Origin: Sphingomonas sp. Leaf242
GTDB lineage: Bacteria; Pseudomonadota; Alphaproteobacteria; Sphingomonadales; Sphingomonadaceae
Direction: 5' to 3'
Assembly (NCBI RefSeq): GCF_001422045.1
Contig: NZ_LMLW01000009.1
Location: 124,001-188,000 of the forward strand
DNA length: 64,000 nucleotides
The notes beneath the pieces are model-generated. The model searched no databases. It was not told the DNA's origin and saw nothing but the letters and a program-made list of their open reading frames with translations. Positions 1 through 11,069 of the stretch are shown piece after piece. The position numbers and the translations under genes are program-made. Positions within the stretch are counted from its first letter, which is position 1. Each line of letters begins with the position of its first letter.

Positions 1-22
1 TCGCAAAAGGCCGTTACAGAGT

Positions 23-2212
<2,190 letters not shown>

Positions 2213-2319
2213 TTAGGGGAGGGGGGCGTCTTTCGACAAGACCTGGATCAACATGGCGTGAACATTCGCCCGACTTGCGCGCTGACATCCCAAGAGAATT
2301 TTTCGCAGGACACGCCATC

Positions 2320-3291
2320 ATGACCGACACCAGCCGCCGAGACCTGTTCAAGGGCGCCGCCGTCACCGGCCTCGCCGCCGCCGCCGCGCCAGCCTTCGCA
2401 CAAGGCGCCGCGCCGCTCGCCGATCCGCAGACGCGCTTCGTCTCGACACCGTTTCCCGAACAGCGCCAGAAATGGCCGGCGCTCCAGCGCGACATGCACC
2501 CCGTCCCCGATTGCGGCGAGGCGAGTTACCGCGGCTCGGGGCGGCTGGCAGGGCGGAAGGCGCTGGTCACCGGCGGCGATTCGGGGATCGGCCGCGCGGC
2601 GGTGATCGCGTTCTCGCGTGAAGGCGCCGACGTCGCGATCAACTATTACCCGACCGAGGAGCCCGACGCGCAGGACGTGGCGAAGCTGCTCCGTGCCGAG
2701 GGCCGGAAAGTCGTGTTGATCCCCGGCGACCTGACCGATGCGAAATTCTGCACCGACCTGATCGCGCGCGCCAACCGCCAGCTCGGCGAGCTCGACATCC
2801 TCGTCAACAACGCGGCCTACCAGCAGTCGAAGGAGTCGATCGCCGAGATCAGCTTCGAGCAGTTCGACCGGACGATGAAGACCAACGTCTATGCGATGTT
2901 CCACCTGTGCAAGGCGGCGATCCCGCTGATGAAGCCGGGCGCGTCGATCATCAACACCGCCTCGGTCAATTCGGTCAGCCCGGAAAAGGAGCTGCTCGAC
3001 TATGCCTCGACCAAGGGCGCGATCCTGATCTTCACCAAGGCGCTGGCGAAACAGCTCGCCAAGCAGGGCATCCGCGTCAACGCGGTCGGGCCCGGTCCGA
3101 TCTGGACGCCGTTGCAGGTCGCGGGCGGCCAATTGCCCGGAAAGATGGGCGAATTCGGGCAGGATACGCCGATCGGCCGTGCGGGTCAGCCCGCTGAACT
3201 GGCGGGGCTTTATGTGGCGCTTGCGGATCCGAACGACAGCTACACAACCGGCAGCTTCTTCGGCGCGAACGGCGGCACCGGCGCATCCTGA
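2320..3291 (+). CDS. Tat-exported short-chain dehydrogenase/reductase
   Basis: A 323-residue classical SDR oxidoreductase related to the YhdF/glucose-dehydrogenase-like group. It carries the cofactor motif TGGDSGIG (residues 84-91), NNAA, and the catalytic Y-x-x-x-K (about Y228 and K232). The N-terminus is a twin-arginine signal: SRRDLFKGA is followed by an alanine-rich hydrophobic stretch ending AFAQ near residue 28. That predicts export of the folded, cofactor-loaded enzyme. The ATG at 2320 is chosen because it gives an intact Tat signal and has AGGA about 10 bases upstream; an ATG at 2275 would add 15 residues before the signal. The substrate cannot be read from the sequence. It stands alone, divergent from ligA. 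Confidence 0.88.
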   Translation: MTDTSRRDLFKGAAVTGLAAAAAPAFAQGAAPLADPQTRFVSTPFPEQRQKWPALQRDMHPVPDCGEASYRGSGRLAGRKALVTGGDSGIGRAAVIAFSREGADVAINYYPTEEPDAQDVAKLLRAEGRKVVLIPGDLTDAKFCTDLIARANRQLGELDILVNNAAYQQSKESIAEISFEQFDRTMKTNVYAMFHLCKAAIPLMKPGASIINTASVNSVSPEKELLDYASTKGAILIFTKALAKQLAKQGIRVNAVGPGPIWTPLQVAGGQLPGKMGEFGQDTPIGRAGQPAELAGLYVALADPNDSYTTGSFFGANGGTGAS

Positions 3292-3327
3292 CCTCGGTAC
3301 GCCACGACCGCTTTATTCCCCCTAACT

Positions 3328-3431
3328 CCACCCCGGCGAAGGCCGGGGCCCAATTGGCAAGGTCGCAGTAACGGAGCGATGCGCATCGTTATCACCGTCC
3401 CCCAATTGGGCCCCGGCCTTTGCCGGGGTGG
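3328..3431. repeat. Paired inverted repeat, family B (copy 1)
   Basis: The arms CCCCGGCGAAGGCCGGGG-CCCAATTGG and their complement enclose a spacer of about 45 bases containing GTAACGGAGCGATGCGC. It lies between two convergent genes (the SDR and the Crp/Fnr regulator), where the hairpin could help end transcription from both sides. Confidence 0.9.
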
Positions 3432-3454
3432 TGGTATTCATATGGCGGGACGGC

Positions 3455-4123
3455 TCACCCGGCGCCCAACCGCCGCAGACCTTCCGCATCCACCACCCTG
3501 ATCCGCGCATACTCCAGCGCGATCACGCCTTCGCGCTCCATCGCCTTCAACGCCTTGTTGAGCGTCTGCCGCGACACCCCGATCATCGCCGCGATATCCT
3601 CCTGGCGGAGTGCGACGCTGTCGCCCCCCGCCGCGCGCACCATGCCGCCGAGCATCCGCGCGAGCCGGACCGGGATCGGCTGCGACAGCGTGTTCATCAT
3701 GAACGCGAGCGACGCACGCTGGTGCGCGCACGCCAGCAGCGCGATGTCCCACCAGAGTTCCGGCGTCTCGCCCGCCAGCCGCCGGAACGCCTCGATCCCA
3801 ATATGCAGCACGCGCGCCGGTCCGAACGCGATCGCGTCGTGCGGCCTTGGCCCCGCATCGAGCGTCGACAGCTCTCCGAACCACGTTCCCGGCGCCATCA
3901 TCAGCACCACCATTTCCGCGCCGATCGCGGGATAGCCGATCAGCCGGACCTGCCCCTCGAGCACCGCCCACAGCCCATCGGGCGGATCGCCGACGCCGTA
4001 GAGCCGCGTGCCCGGCGTTACGGACCGGACGCTTGCCTCCTGCAACAGCAGCGTGCGTCGCGCGGCCGGTACCGCGCCGAACCACTGGTCGGCCTCGAGC
4101 AGCGCAGGATCGATCGAAGACAT
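3455..4123 (-). CDS. Crp/Fnr-family transcriptional regulator
   Basis: A 222-residue regulator with an N-terminal cyclic-nucleotide-binding-type beta roll (about residues 20-135, containing GTRLYGVGD and GTWFGELS) and a C-terminal winged helix-turn-helix (about 168-215, QEDIAAMIGVSRQTLNKAL). No FNR-type cysteine cluster is present, so an iron-sulfur oxygen sensor is unlikely. It is divergent from a class II aldolase gene. A perfect 17-base palindrome lies in the shared 97-base promoter gap, which suggests control of itself and/or the aldolase. The ligand is unknown. Confidence 0.88.
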   Translation of the reverse strand: MSSIDPALLEADQWFGAVPAARRTLLLQEASVRSVTPGTRLYGVGDPPDGLWAVLEGQVRLIGYPAIGAEMVVLMMAPGTWFGELSTLDAGPRPHDAIAFGPARVLHIGIEAFRRLAGETPELWWDIALLACAHQRASLAFMMNTLSQPIPVRLARMLGGMVRAAGGDSVALRQEDIAAMIGVSRQTLNKALKAMEREGVIALEYARIRVVDAEGLRRLGAG

Positions 4124-4145
4124 CGCGGAAGTGTCGGCCGATCGC

Positions 4146-4162
4146 CCGGATTGTCAATCCGG
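4146..4162. promoter_or_regulatory. Candidate operator palindrome, regulator/aldolase gap
   Basis: CCGGATTGTCAATCCGG is a perfect palindrome with 7-base arms. It is centred 31 bases upstream of the regulator start and 67 bases upstream of the aldolase start. Its position between divergent genes, one of them a DNA-binding regulator, suggests an operator, but the binding protein is inferred. Confidence 0.45.
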
Positions 4163-4220
4163 CGACATTTCCGTGATCCGCGCCATGCTATGTGACGCGC
4201 ATAACAAAAGGAGATGGATG

Positions 4221-5000
4221 ATGGCGACCGCACTCAGGACCGAGCCGACGATACGCGATCTCGTGACGCCCGAGGAATGGGCGCTGCGCGTCGACCTCGC
4301 CGCCGCGTATCGCCTGATCGCCTATTACGGCTGGGACGATCTGATCTTCACGCACCTGTCGGCGCGCGTGCCCGGTCCCGAGCATCATTTCCTGATCAAC
4401 CCCTACACGCACATGTTCGAGGAGATCACCGCGTCGTCGCTCGTCAAGATCGACGTCGACGGCAACAAGGTCATGGACACGCCCGCGCCGGTCAACCGCG
4501 CGGGGTTCGTGATCCACTCGGCGGTCCATGCCGCGCGCGACGATGCGGTGGCGGTGTTGCATCTGCATACGCCGCACGGCCAGGCGGTGTCGGCGATGGC
4601 GGAGGGGCTGCTCCCGCACACGCAGACCGCAATGATCGCCGGGCATGACGTGGCGTATCACGACTTCGAAGGCATCGCGACCGAGCTTGAGGAGCGCGAG
4701 CGGCTGGTCGCGGATCTCGGCACGAAGCACAGCATGATCCTGCGCAACCACGGCACGCTGACCGTCGGCGAATCGATCCCGCAGGCGTTCCTGCGGATGT
4801 ATTTCCTCGAGCGCGCGTGCGAGGCGCAGGTGTTGATGCTCAGCGCGGGCCGCGAGAATCTCAACACGCCGAACCAGGGCGTGGCGGAGAAGGTCGAGGG
4901 GCAGTCGAGCGGTCCGGGGATGCGGATGCTGGCCGACGGGCTGGCCTGGCCGGCGCTGCTGCGGAAGCTCGACCGGATCGACCCGAGTTTTCGCGACTGA
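4221..5000 (+). CDS. Class II aldolase/adducin-family protein
   Basis: A 259-residue zinc-dependent class II aldolase/adducin-fold protein. It has the metal-binding HLHTPHG motif (about residues 114-120) and a second histidine in LRNHGT (about 175). Family members act on sugar phosphates such as fuculose- or ribulose-phosphate, or decarboxylate related compounds. The exact substrate cannot be told here. The start is set at 4221 because AAAGGAG ends 7 bases before it; an in-frame ATG at 4218 would sit too close to that ribosome-binding site. It is divergent from the Crp/Fnr gene and probably regulated with it. Confidence 0.85.
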   Translation: MATALRTEPTIRDLVTPEEWALRVDLAAAYRLIAYYGWDDLIFTHLSARVPGPEHHFLINPYTHMFEEITASSLVKIDVDGNKVMDTPAPVNRAGFVIHSAVHAARDDAVAVLHLHTPHGQAVSAMAEGLLPHTQTAMIAGHDVAYHDFEGIATELEERERLVADLGTKHSMILRNHGTLTVGESIPQAFLRMYFLERACEAQVLMLSAGRENLNTPNQGVAEKVEGQSSGPGMRMLADGLAWPALLRKLDRIDPSFRD

Positions 5001-5309
5001 AGTGTTCGAACCGGCGCGGGCCAGGCGGTGCGACACGCTGCTAAAGCCAACACCCCGGCGAAGGCCGGGGCCCAGTTGGAAGGTCGTCGTAACCGCACGC
5101 GGCCTTCTAAGAGCCATTGCCCAACTGAGCCCGGCCACCGTCGGGGTGGTTAGACGTGAAAGTGCCGAAAACGTCGCCGGCATTAGCGCTCGCGCCCGAC
5201 CACCCCATCCGTAGCAGGCGATGCCCTGATCGGATCGACTTCAGATGACCGCGCCCCAGACTATGTCGGCCCCCCTCCCTTACAGGGAGGGGGGAGGAGT
5301 CGGCAAAAC
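5001..5309. other. Intergenic region with decayed repeats
   Basis: A 309-base gap between the convergent aldolase and recN genes. It holds a degenerate family B paired repeat (about 5051-5149, with mismatches in both arms) and a short CCCCCTCCCT/AGGGAGGGGGG hairpin at about 5268-5296. No supported gene was seen. Confidence 0.7.
5051..5149. repeat. Paired inverted repeat, family B (degenerate copy 2)
   Basis: The left arm CACCCCGGCGAAGGCCGGGG is intact. The right arm has diverged (GAGCCCGGCCACCGTCGGGGTGG). It therefore looks older than the near-perfect copies in the same window. Confidence 0.75.
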
Positions 5310-6974
5310 TCAGGCCCGCTCCAGCAACCGCTCCGCCTGAGCGCGCGCTTCGTCGGTGATCTGCGCGCCGGACAGCATCCGGGCGATCTCCTCGCGGCGT
5401 TCGTTTTCGGACAAGGCCCGCACGCCGGTCCGCGTGACGGTGCCGTCGCTGCTCTTGGCGATCAACAGGTGCTTCGCCCCCCGCGCCGCAACCTGCGGGC
5501 TGTGCGTCACCACCAACAACTGCGTGCTCTGCGCCAGTCGCGCGAGCCGCTCGCCGATCGCGCTCGCCACCGCGCCGCCGACGCCGCGGTCGATCTCGTC
5601 GAACACCATCGTCGACGCGCCGCCTTCCTCCGCCAGCGCCACCTTCAGCGCCAGGATGAAGCGCGACAATTCGCCGCCCGATGCGATCTTGGTCAGCGCC
5701 GCGAACGGCGCGCCGGGATTGGTCGAGATCTCGAACTCGACGCGGTCCTTGCCCGCCGCCGACCAGCCCTCTTCGCCGAGCGGCGCAACGACGGTCTGGA
5801 ACCGCGCGGCATCCAGCTTCAACGGCGCCAACTCGCCAGCAACCGCCACGTCGAGGCGTTTCGCCGCCGCCAACCGCCGCTTCGTCAAAGCGTCGGACGC
5901 CGCATCGAATGCCTTCCCCGCCGACGCCACGCGCGCCTCGATCTTCGCGATCCCGCCTTCGCCCGCATCGAGCCGCTCCAGCCGCGCGCGCATCTCGTCC
6001 GCCAGCGCCGCCAGATCGTCCGGCTGCACGCGGTGTTTGCGCGCCATCGCCCGAAGTTCGAACAACCGCGCCTCGTCATCCTCCAGCGCCCGCGGATCAT
6101 ACGCCATCTCGGCCCGCGCATCGCGCAGGCTCTCTTCCGCGACCGAAGCCTCGATCACCGCGCGATCGACCGCCGCCAGCGCATTGCCGAGCGCGACATG
6201 ATCCTCCGCGATCCGCTCGAGCACGCGCGCGGCCTGGCGCAGCTTCGCCATCCCGCCGTCCTTGCCCTCGAGGAAATCGTCGATCGCCGCCAGATCGTCC
6301 GCGATCTTCTCCGCGCGCTGCATCGACCGCCGCGTATCCGCCAGCGTCTCCTCCTCGCCCGCGACAGGCGCGAGCGCGGTCAGTTCGGCGACGGTATGCT
6401 CGAGCCATTCGCGATCGCGCGCCGCCGTCTCGATGTCCGCGCGAGCGGCGGCAAGCTCAGCCTCGGCCGCACGAAACGCCGCATAAGCCTTGCCCGTCGC
6501 GCCCGGGTCGGTCCGCCCGAAGATGTCGAGCAAGGTCCGATGCCCGCGCGCGTTGAGCAGCCCGCGCTCGTCATGCTGCCCGTGGATCTCGACCAGATGC
6601 GGCGCCATCTCGCGCAGCAGCCCCGCCGACGCCGGCTGATCGTTGACGAACCCGCGACTGCCACCATCCGCCTTGACGATCCGCTTCACGATCAGCGGCT
6701 CGCCGCGCTCGATCTCCACCCCGTTCTCGTCGAACAGCAGCGCGAGCGGCGATTCGGGGGCAGGGGCATCGAACGTCGCGGTCACCACGGCCTGCGCGGC
6801 ACCATGCCGCACCAGACCGCTATCGCCGCGCCCACCGAGCGCGAGGCCCAGCGCATCGAGCAGGATCGACTTGCCCGCCCCGGTCTCGCCGGTCAGCACG
6901 CCGAGGCCTTCGCCGAATCCCAGATCCAGCGCTTCGATCAGCACCACGTCGCGAATGGAAAGTTCGGTCAGCAT
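5310..6974 (-). CDS. recN: DNA repair protein RecN
   Basis: An SMC-like ATPase acting in double-strand-break repair by recombination. The 554 residues match the family length. The Walker A motif GETGAGKS (residues 29-36) is N-terminal, a coiled-coil-rich middle spans roughly residues 150-400, and the ABC signature SGGELSRF (about 434) and Walker B MVFDEIDRGVGG (about 458) are C-terminal. The bamD gene lies just upstream on the same strand (73-base gap), an order often seen in alphaproteobacteria. The two may be co-transcribed. Confidence 0.96.
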   Translation of the reverse strand: MLTELSIRDVVLIEALDLGFGEGLGVLTGETGAGKSILLDALGLALGGRGDSGLVRHGAAQAVVTATFDAPAPESPLALLFDENGVEIERGEPLIVKRIVKADGGSRGFVNDQPASAGLLREMAPHLVEIHGQHDERGLLNARGHRTLLDIFGRTDPGATGKAYAAFRAAEAELAAARADIETAARDREWLEHTVAELTALAPVAGEEETLADTRRSMQRAEKIADDLAAIDDFLEGKDGGMAKLRQAARVLERIAEDHVALGNALAAVDRAVIEASVAEESLRDARAEMAYDPRALEDDEARLFELRAMARKHRVQPDDLAALADEMRARLERLDAGEGGIAKIEARVASAGKAFDAASDALTKRRLAAAKRLDVAVAGELAPLKLDAARFQTVVAPLGEEGWSAAGKDRVEFEISTNPGAPFAALTKIASGGELSRFILALKVALAEEGGASTMVFDEIDRGVGGAVASAIGERLARLAQSTQLLVVTHSPQVAARGAKHLLIAKSSDGTVTRTGVRALSENERREEIARMLSGAQITDEARAQAERLLERA

Positions 6975-7047
6975 AGGATGTCCGCCATAGACGAACGGGC
7001 GCGCAATGCGATCCCCCTATGTTCCAACCGAACGGCCTGGACTCGCG

Positions 7048-8010
7048 TCAGCTGCCGGTGTTGGACGGCTGGCCCGCCGAACGCGGCTTGTCGGGCGTAC
7101 GCGCCGAAGGGCCGGTCGGCGTCGAGCCTGGCTCGTCAAGTTCGACCATGACCGACGGCGTTCCCTTGGTCCCGACCGGCACCACCTGTTCGCCGGGCTT
7201 CAGCGGCGGCACGGCCGGCACCTGCTTCTTCTTCAGCAGGTCGTAGGCATGCTGATACCAGTCGGTCCCGGGATAGTTGCGCCCAAGCACCGCGCCGGCC
7301 TTCTCGGCCTCGACCGGCACGCCGAGCGCCAGATACGTCTCGGTCAGCCGCATCAGCGCCTCGGGGGTGTGCGTGGTCTGCTGGAACTTGTCGATCACGG
7401 TGCGGAAGCGGCCGTTCGCCGCGAGCCACTGGCCGCGCGTCTCGTAGAACCGCCCGATCTCCATCTCCTTGCCCGCGAGATGGTCGTTGACCAGATCGAT
7501 CTTGAGGCGTGCATCCGACGCATAGCGCGTGTTCGGATAGCGGCGCATCAGTTCGCCGAGCGAATCGAGCGCCTGCCGCGTGATCTTCTGGTCACGCGTG
7601 ACGTCGGTGATCTGCTCGTAATAGCCGAGCGCGATCAGGTAATAGGCGTAGGGCGCATCGCGGTTGCCCGGATGCACCGCGAGGAAGCGCTGCGCCGAAC
7701 TGATCGAGGCGGTGTAATCGCGCGCGAGGTAATAGCTGAACGCCGACATGATCTGCGCACGACGCGCCCAGATCGAATAGGGATGCTGGCGCTCGACCTC
7801 GTCGAACAGCTGCGCTGCTTCCTTGTAGCGCGCCTGATCGAGCCGCCGCTTGGCAGTCGAGTACAGCGTACCCACGTCGCGCGCGACATAGGGCAGGTCG
7901 CCCTTTGCGGCACGACCGCCCGCGCAACCAGCCATGGGGAGCGCAAGCGCGGCGACGAGCGTGACCACAAGGGTACGTGGCATGCTCGGAAAGGACTGGG
8001 GGATACGCAT
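7048..8010 (-). CDS. bamD: Outer membrane assembly lipoprotein BamD
   Basis: BamD is a lipoprotein of the beta-barrel assembly machine that inserts outer-membrane proteins together with BamA. The 320-residue protein begins with a lipoprotein signal ending in the lipobox PMAGC (Cys29). TPR-like repeats follow (about residues 45-250; for example YKEAAQLFDEVERQHPYS), then a proline-rich C-terminal tail. The start at 8010 is chosen for the AAGGA element a few bases upstream. An ATG at 7983 would also leave a signal peptide, and the frame stays open further upstream without plausible coding content. recN lies downstream. Confidence 0.93.
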   Translation of the reverse strand: MRIPQSFPSMPRTLVVTLVAALALPMAGCAGGRAAKGDLPYVARDVGTLYSTAKRRLDQARYKEAAQLFDEVERQHPYSIWARRAQIMSAFSYYLARDYTASISSAQRFLAVHPGNRDAPYAYYLIALGYYEQITDVTRDQKITRQALDSLGELMRRYPNTRYASDARLKIDLVNDHLAGKEMEIGRFYETRGQWLAANGRFRTVIDKFQQTTHTPEALMRLTETYLALGVPVEAEKAGAVLGRNYPGTDWYQHAYDLLKKKQVPAVPPLKPGEQVVPVGTKGTPSVMVELDEPGSTPTGPSARTPDKPRSAGQPSNTGS

Positions 8011-8179
8011 TGGCGTTGTCCTTAGCGTAACCGGGGCTTCGCGAACAATCCCTTTCGCCAAACACCCAAGGAGGCTCTCGGGCGGGCGACTTTCATGGGG
8101 CAGGGGGGCTTTCGCTGACGCGGATCGCACGGCAAAGGTCGTGCGTTGGCGAAACGCCATTCCAATCGAGGACGATCCC

Positions 8180-9004
8180 ATGCCCGCCACCCTGTTGCAC
8201 ACCCACCGCGTCGAGAAGCCCTGGGGTCGCGACACGCTCTGGCCCGGTTTCGAGGACGCGGCTGCCGGAACGCCGCCGATCGGCGAAGTCTGGTTCCAGG
8301 AGCCGGGCAACACCACGCCCGACTTGCTGATCAAGTATCTGTTCACCAGCGAAAAGCTGTCGGTGCAGGTCCATCCCAACGACGAGCAGGCGCACGCCCG
8401 CGGCCTGCCACGCGGCAAGGACGAGTGCTGGACGGTCCTCGCCGCCGAACCGACGTCGACGATCGCGGTCGGTACGAAACAGGCGATCTCGAAGGACGAG
8501 CTCCGCCAGTCGGCGATCAACGGCACGATCGAGGGCAAGCTCGACTGGAAGCCAGTCAAGCCGGGCGACTTCATGTATTGCGCATCGGACACGATCCACG
8601 CGATCGGCGGCGGCCTGACGGTGATCGAAGTCCAGCAGAATTCCGAGACTACCTATCGCCTGTACGATTACGGCAGCGACCGCGAGCTGCATCTGAAGGA
8701 CGGTATCGAGGTCGCCGATCCGACCCCGTACGTCCCCGTCGCGCCGCCGATCGAGATCGAGACCGGCCGGACGATCATGGTCGAAGGACCGAAGTTCGTG
8801 CTCGAGCGCTGGAAGGGCGGCGATCACGTCGTCAACCTGCCCGAGGGCACGACCGGCTGGGTGATCCCGATCACCGGCTCGGGCGATGTCGCCGGCGTTG
8901 CGTTCAAGGCCGGCGAATGCGCGACGATGACGGGTAGCGAGACGGTCTCGACCAGCGCGGACGCGGACGTGTTGTTCGCGTATCCTTTGGCGAAGCGGAT
9001 CTGA
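8180..9004 (+). CDS. manA: Class I mannose-6-phosphate isomerase (short form)
   Basis: A 274-residue cupin enzyme that interconverts mannose-6-phosphate and fructose-6-phosphate, feeding GDP-mannose and exopolysaccharide synthesis. The zinc-site motifs of the family are visible: SVQVHPND (about residues 70-77), GKDECW (about 88), and the downstream block DTIHAIGGGLTVIEVQQNSE (about 137-156). The start ATG at 8180 follows CGAGGA. A glycosyltransferase follows on the same strand after a repeat-filled gap, in keeping with a polysaccharide role, though co-transcription is uncertain. The symbol is by family resemblance. Confidence 0.87.
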   Translation: MPATLLHTHRVEKPWGRDTLWPGFEDAAAGTPPIGEVWFQEPGNTTPDLLIKYLFTSEKLSVQVHPNDEQAHARGLPRGKDECWTVLAAEPTSTIAVGTKQAISKDELRQSAINGTIEGKLDWKPVKPGDFMYCASDTIHAIGGGLTVIEVQQNSETTYRLYDYGSDRELHLKDGIEVADPTPYVPVAPPIEIETGRTIMVEGPKFVLERWKGGDHVVNLPEGTTGWVIPITGSGDVAGVAFKAGECATMTGSETVSTSADADVLFAYPLAKRI

Positions 9005-9054
9005 GCGAGGGGTAGATCGAACGAGGGAGGGGGGAGAGCGTTTCCTACCCTTCT

Positions 9055-9111
9055 ATGTTCTCCCGCGAAGGCGGGAGCCCAGACTGGGTCCCCGCCTTCG
9101 CGGGGAAACAT
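9055..9111. repeat. Palindromic repeat, family A (9055)
   Basis: ATGTTCTCCCGCGAAGGCGG pairs with the complementary arm ending CGCGGGGAAACAT around the centre CCCAGACTGGG. It is the same element type as the insert in ligA. Confidence 0.9.
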
Positions 9112-9165
9112 CGTGGTGCAGCCCGAACGCCATTCCCACGAGCGACCACCCCATACCTTCTTGCT

Positions 9166-9269
9166 CCACCCCGGCGAAGGCCGGGGCCCAATTGGGGAAC
9201 GTTGCTCATGAAGCGTGGCACACTGTTATTGCCACCTTACCAATTGGGCCCCGGCCTCCGCCGGCGTGG
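9166..9269. repeat. Paired inverted repeat, family B (copy 3)
   Basis: Arms CCACCCCGGCGAAGGCCGGG and complement, each joined to CCAATTGG, around a spacer of about 45 bases. A lone right-arm copy lies about 80 bases downstream, which suggests a second partly lost element. Confidence 0.88.
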
Positions 9270-9413
9270 TAAGCGCGGATGGCACGGCGTCTCGTTCGCC
9301 GACAATTAGCTCTTCATCATCTGTGGCACATGGCCTCCACTCCGCCCTTCGCCGGGGTGGTAAGAGGGAAGACTCACCACCAATTAACCCGCGCCGCGCT
9401 ATACCCCCGCGCA

Positions 9414-10598
9414 ATGCTGCGCGTTCTCACCCTCTCCACCCTGTTCCCCGACGCGACCCGTCCGAACTTCGGCGGCTTCGTCGAACGGCAGACGCTGGGG
9501 CTCGCCGCGCATCCCGATGTCGTCCTCAAAATTGTTGCGCCGATCGGTCTTCCGCCCGGCATCCTGCGCAATGTCCGCCATTATGCGCCGCTCGCCAAAC
9601 TGTCGCACCGCGAACGCTGGAAGGGCCTCGACGTCCACCGCCCGCGCTTCACCGCGGTTCCGTTTACCAGGGGCCGCCATCACGCCGCCGCGCTCGAACG
9701 CGCGCTCGTGCCGGTGCTCGACGCGATCCGCGCCGACTTCGCGTTCGACGTCATCGACGTGTCGTTCTTCTTCCCCGATGGCCCTGCCGCGGTCGCACTC
9801 GGCGAGCGCTACGGCGTGCCCGTCTCGATCAAGGCGCGCGGGTCGGACGTCCATCATTGGGGCGAAGCGCCCGCGACTGCATCGCAGGTCCGCGAGGCCG
9901 GGCAGGGCGCCGCCGGCCTGCTTGCGGTCAGCGCGGCGATGAAGGCCGACATGGTCACGCTCGGCATGCCCGCCGAGCGGATCACGGTGCATCATACCGG
10001 AGTCGACCAAGACCGCTTCCGCCCCATCGACGACCGTATCGCCGCCAAGGCCAGGCTCGGCGTGCGCGGGCCGCTGGTGATCGCGATCGGCGGGCTGTTG
10101 CCGCGCAAGGGCCACGACATCGTCATCGATGCGGTCGCGGCGTTGCCGGGGGTGACGCTGCTGATCGCCGGCCACGGACCGGCGCGCGCAACGCTTGAGG
10201 CTCAGATCGCGCGACTCGGTGTCGGCGACCGTGTCCGGCTACTGGGCGCCGTCCCGCACGCGGATGTGCCGGCGTTGGTCGCCGCCGCCGACGTCAGCGC
10301 GCTCGCTTCCAGTTCGGAAGGCCTCGCCAACGTCTGGGTCGAGTCGCTTGCCTGCGGGACGCCGATCGTCATCACTGCGGCTGGCGGCGCCTGCGAGGTC
10401 GTCACGTCCCCCGACGCCGGACGCGTGACGATCGGCGATCCCCTCGCGTTCGCCGGCGCGATCAGCGATATACTGGCCGATCCCCCATCCCCCGAGGCCA
10501 CTCGGGCGATGGCAGCCGGTTTCACCTGGGAAAGAAATACCGCAACGCTGTACGCGCACCTTGCGGCGCTGGCGGAGGGTCAGCCCTCCAGGGGATAG
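9414..10598 (+). CDS. GT4-type glycosyltransferase
   Basis: A 394-residue GT-B fold glycosyltransferase of family 4 type, which transfers a sugar from a nucleotide donor to lipid or polysaccharide acceptors at the cytoplasmic face of the membrane. The N-terminal half has LSTLFPDATRPNFGGFVERQ. The donor-binding half carries AIGGLLPRKGHD (about residues 223-234) and the C-terminal SSSEGLANVWVESLACGTP block with the family glutamates (about 302-320). The start at 9414 is used because the longer frame upstream only translates repeat DNA. Its last 19 bases overlap the end of the convergent Mth938-like gene. Confidence 0.88.
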   Translation: MLRVLTLSTLFPDATRPNFGGFVERQTLGLAAHPDVVLKIVAPIGLPPGILRNVRHYAPLAKLSHRERWKGLDVHRPRFTAVPFTRGRHHAAALERALVPVLDAIRADFAFDVIDVSFFFPDGPAAVALGERYGVPVSIKARGSDVHHWGEAPATASQVREAGQGAAGLLAVSAAMKADMVTLGMPAERITVHHTGVDQDRFRPIDDRIAAKARLGVRGPLVIAIGGLLPRKGHDIVIDAVAALPGVTLLIAGHGPARATLEAQIARLGVGDRVRLLGAVPHADVPALVAAADVSALASSSEGLANVWVESLACGTPIVITAAGGACEVVTSPDAGRVTIGDPLAFAGAISDILADPPSPEATRAMAAGFTWERNTATLYAHLAALAEGQPSRG

Positions 10599-10954
10599 AG
10601 CGCCGCGACGATCCAGCGACCTTCGCCGCGCAATACTGCCCACGCCCGAGCGGCGGCGCGGCTGTCCATCGCCTCGATCCCGAACCCGCGCGCCTCGACC
10701 GCCCGCTTGAAAGCAAGCGGCGGCTGACGCAGCGCGGAACCGGTCCCCAGCAACAGGAACTCCGGCGGCGGATCGAGCGCCAGCAACGCTGCCACGTCCG
10801 CCTCGCCAAGCGCCTCGAACGCCGGCGGCTCCCAGCCATCCGCGCGTTCGGGACTGATCGACAACGCGGTATAATAGCCGTCGTCGACCTTGAACCCGGC
10901 CCGACCGATCGCCGAGATCATCGGCCCATCGGTCTTCTCGCGGTCCATCCTCAT
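10580..10954 (-). CDS. Mth938-like domain protein (DUF498 type)
   Basis: A 124-residue protein of the Mth938/NDUFAF3-like family. The central EFLLLGTGSALRQPP segment is typical, and in mitochondria this family assists respiratory complex I assembly. The molecular role in bacteria is unsettled. It lies downstream of yajC-secD-secF on the same strand, a common alphaproteobacterial order, but here a family C repeat separates it from secF. An alternative start is the ATG at 10948. Confidence 0.82.
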   Translation of the reverse strand: MRMDREKTDGPMISAIGRAGFKVDDGYYTALSISPERADGWEPPAFEALGEADVAALLALDPPPEFLLLGTGSALRQPPLAFKRAVEARGFGIEAMDSRAAARAWAVLRGEGRWIVAALYPLEG

Positions 10955-10962
10955 AGCGAATC

Positions 10963-11062
10963 CCCGTCATCCCCGCGGAGGCGGGGACCCATAGTGGCGA
11001 CCGCCAGTGATCGGATCGCGAGGCCAGCCAGTATGGGTTCCCGCCTGCGCGGGAATGACGGG
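10963..11062. repeat. Paired inverted repeat, family C (copy 1)
   Basis: CCCGTCATCCCCGCGGAGGC and a complementary right arm ending GCGGGAATGACGGG enclose a spacer of about 45 bases. It is related to the copy at 18282 and lies between secF and the Mth938-like gene. Confidence 0.88.
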
Positions 11063-11069
11063 GGGAAGG

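Larger units (their letters stand above)
9005..9413. other. Repeat-filled intergenic region
   Basis: A 409-base gap with a family A palindrome (9055-9111), a family B paired repeat (9166-9269) and an isolated family B half-arm (about 9346-9362). Open frames here translate only the repeats and were not annotated. Confidence 0.8.

Noticed and set aside
9055..9309. Short frames encoding peptides such as [17 protein letters not shown].
   Set aside because: They are translations of repeat DNA between genes, with no start signals; only the copies in ligA and the E2 gene are embedded in a real reading frame.
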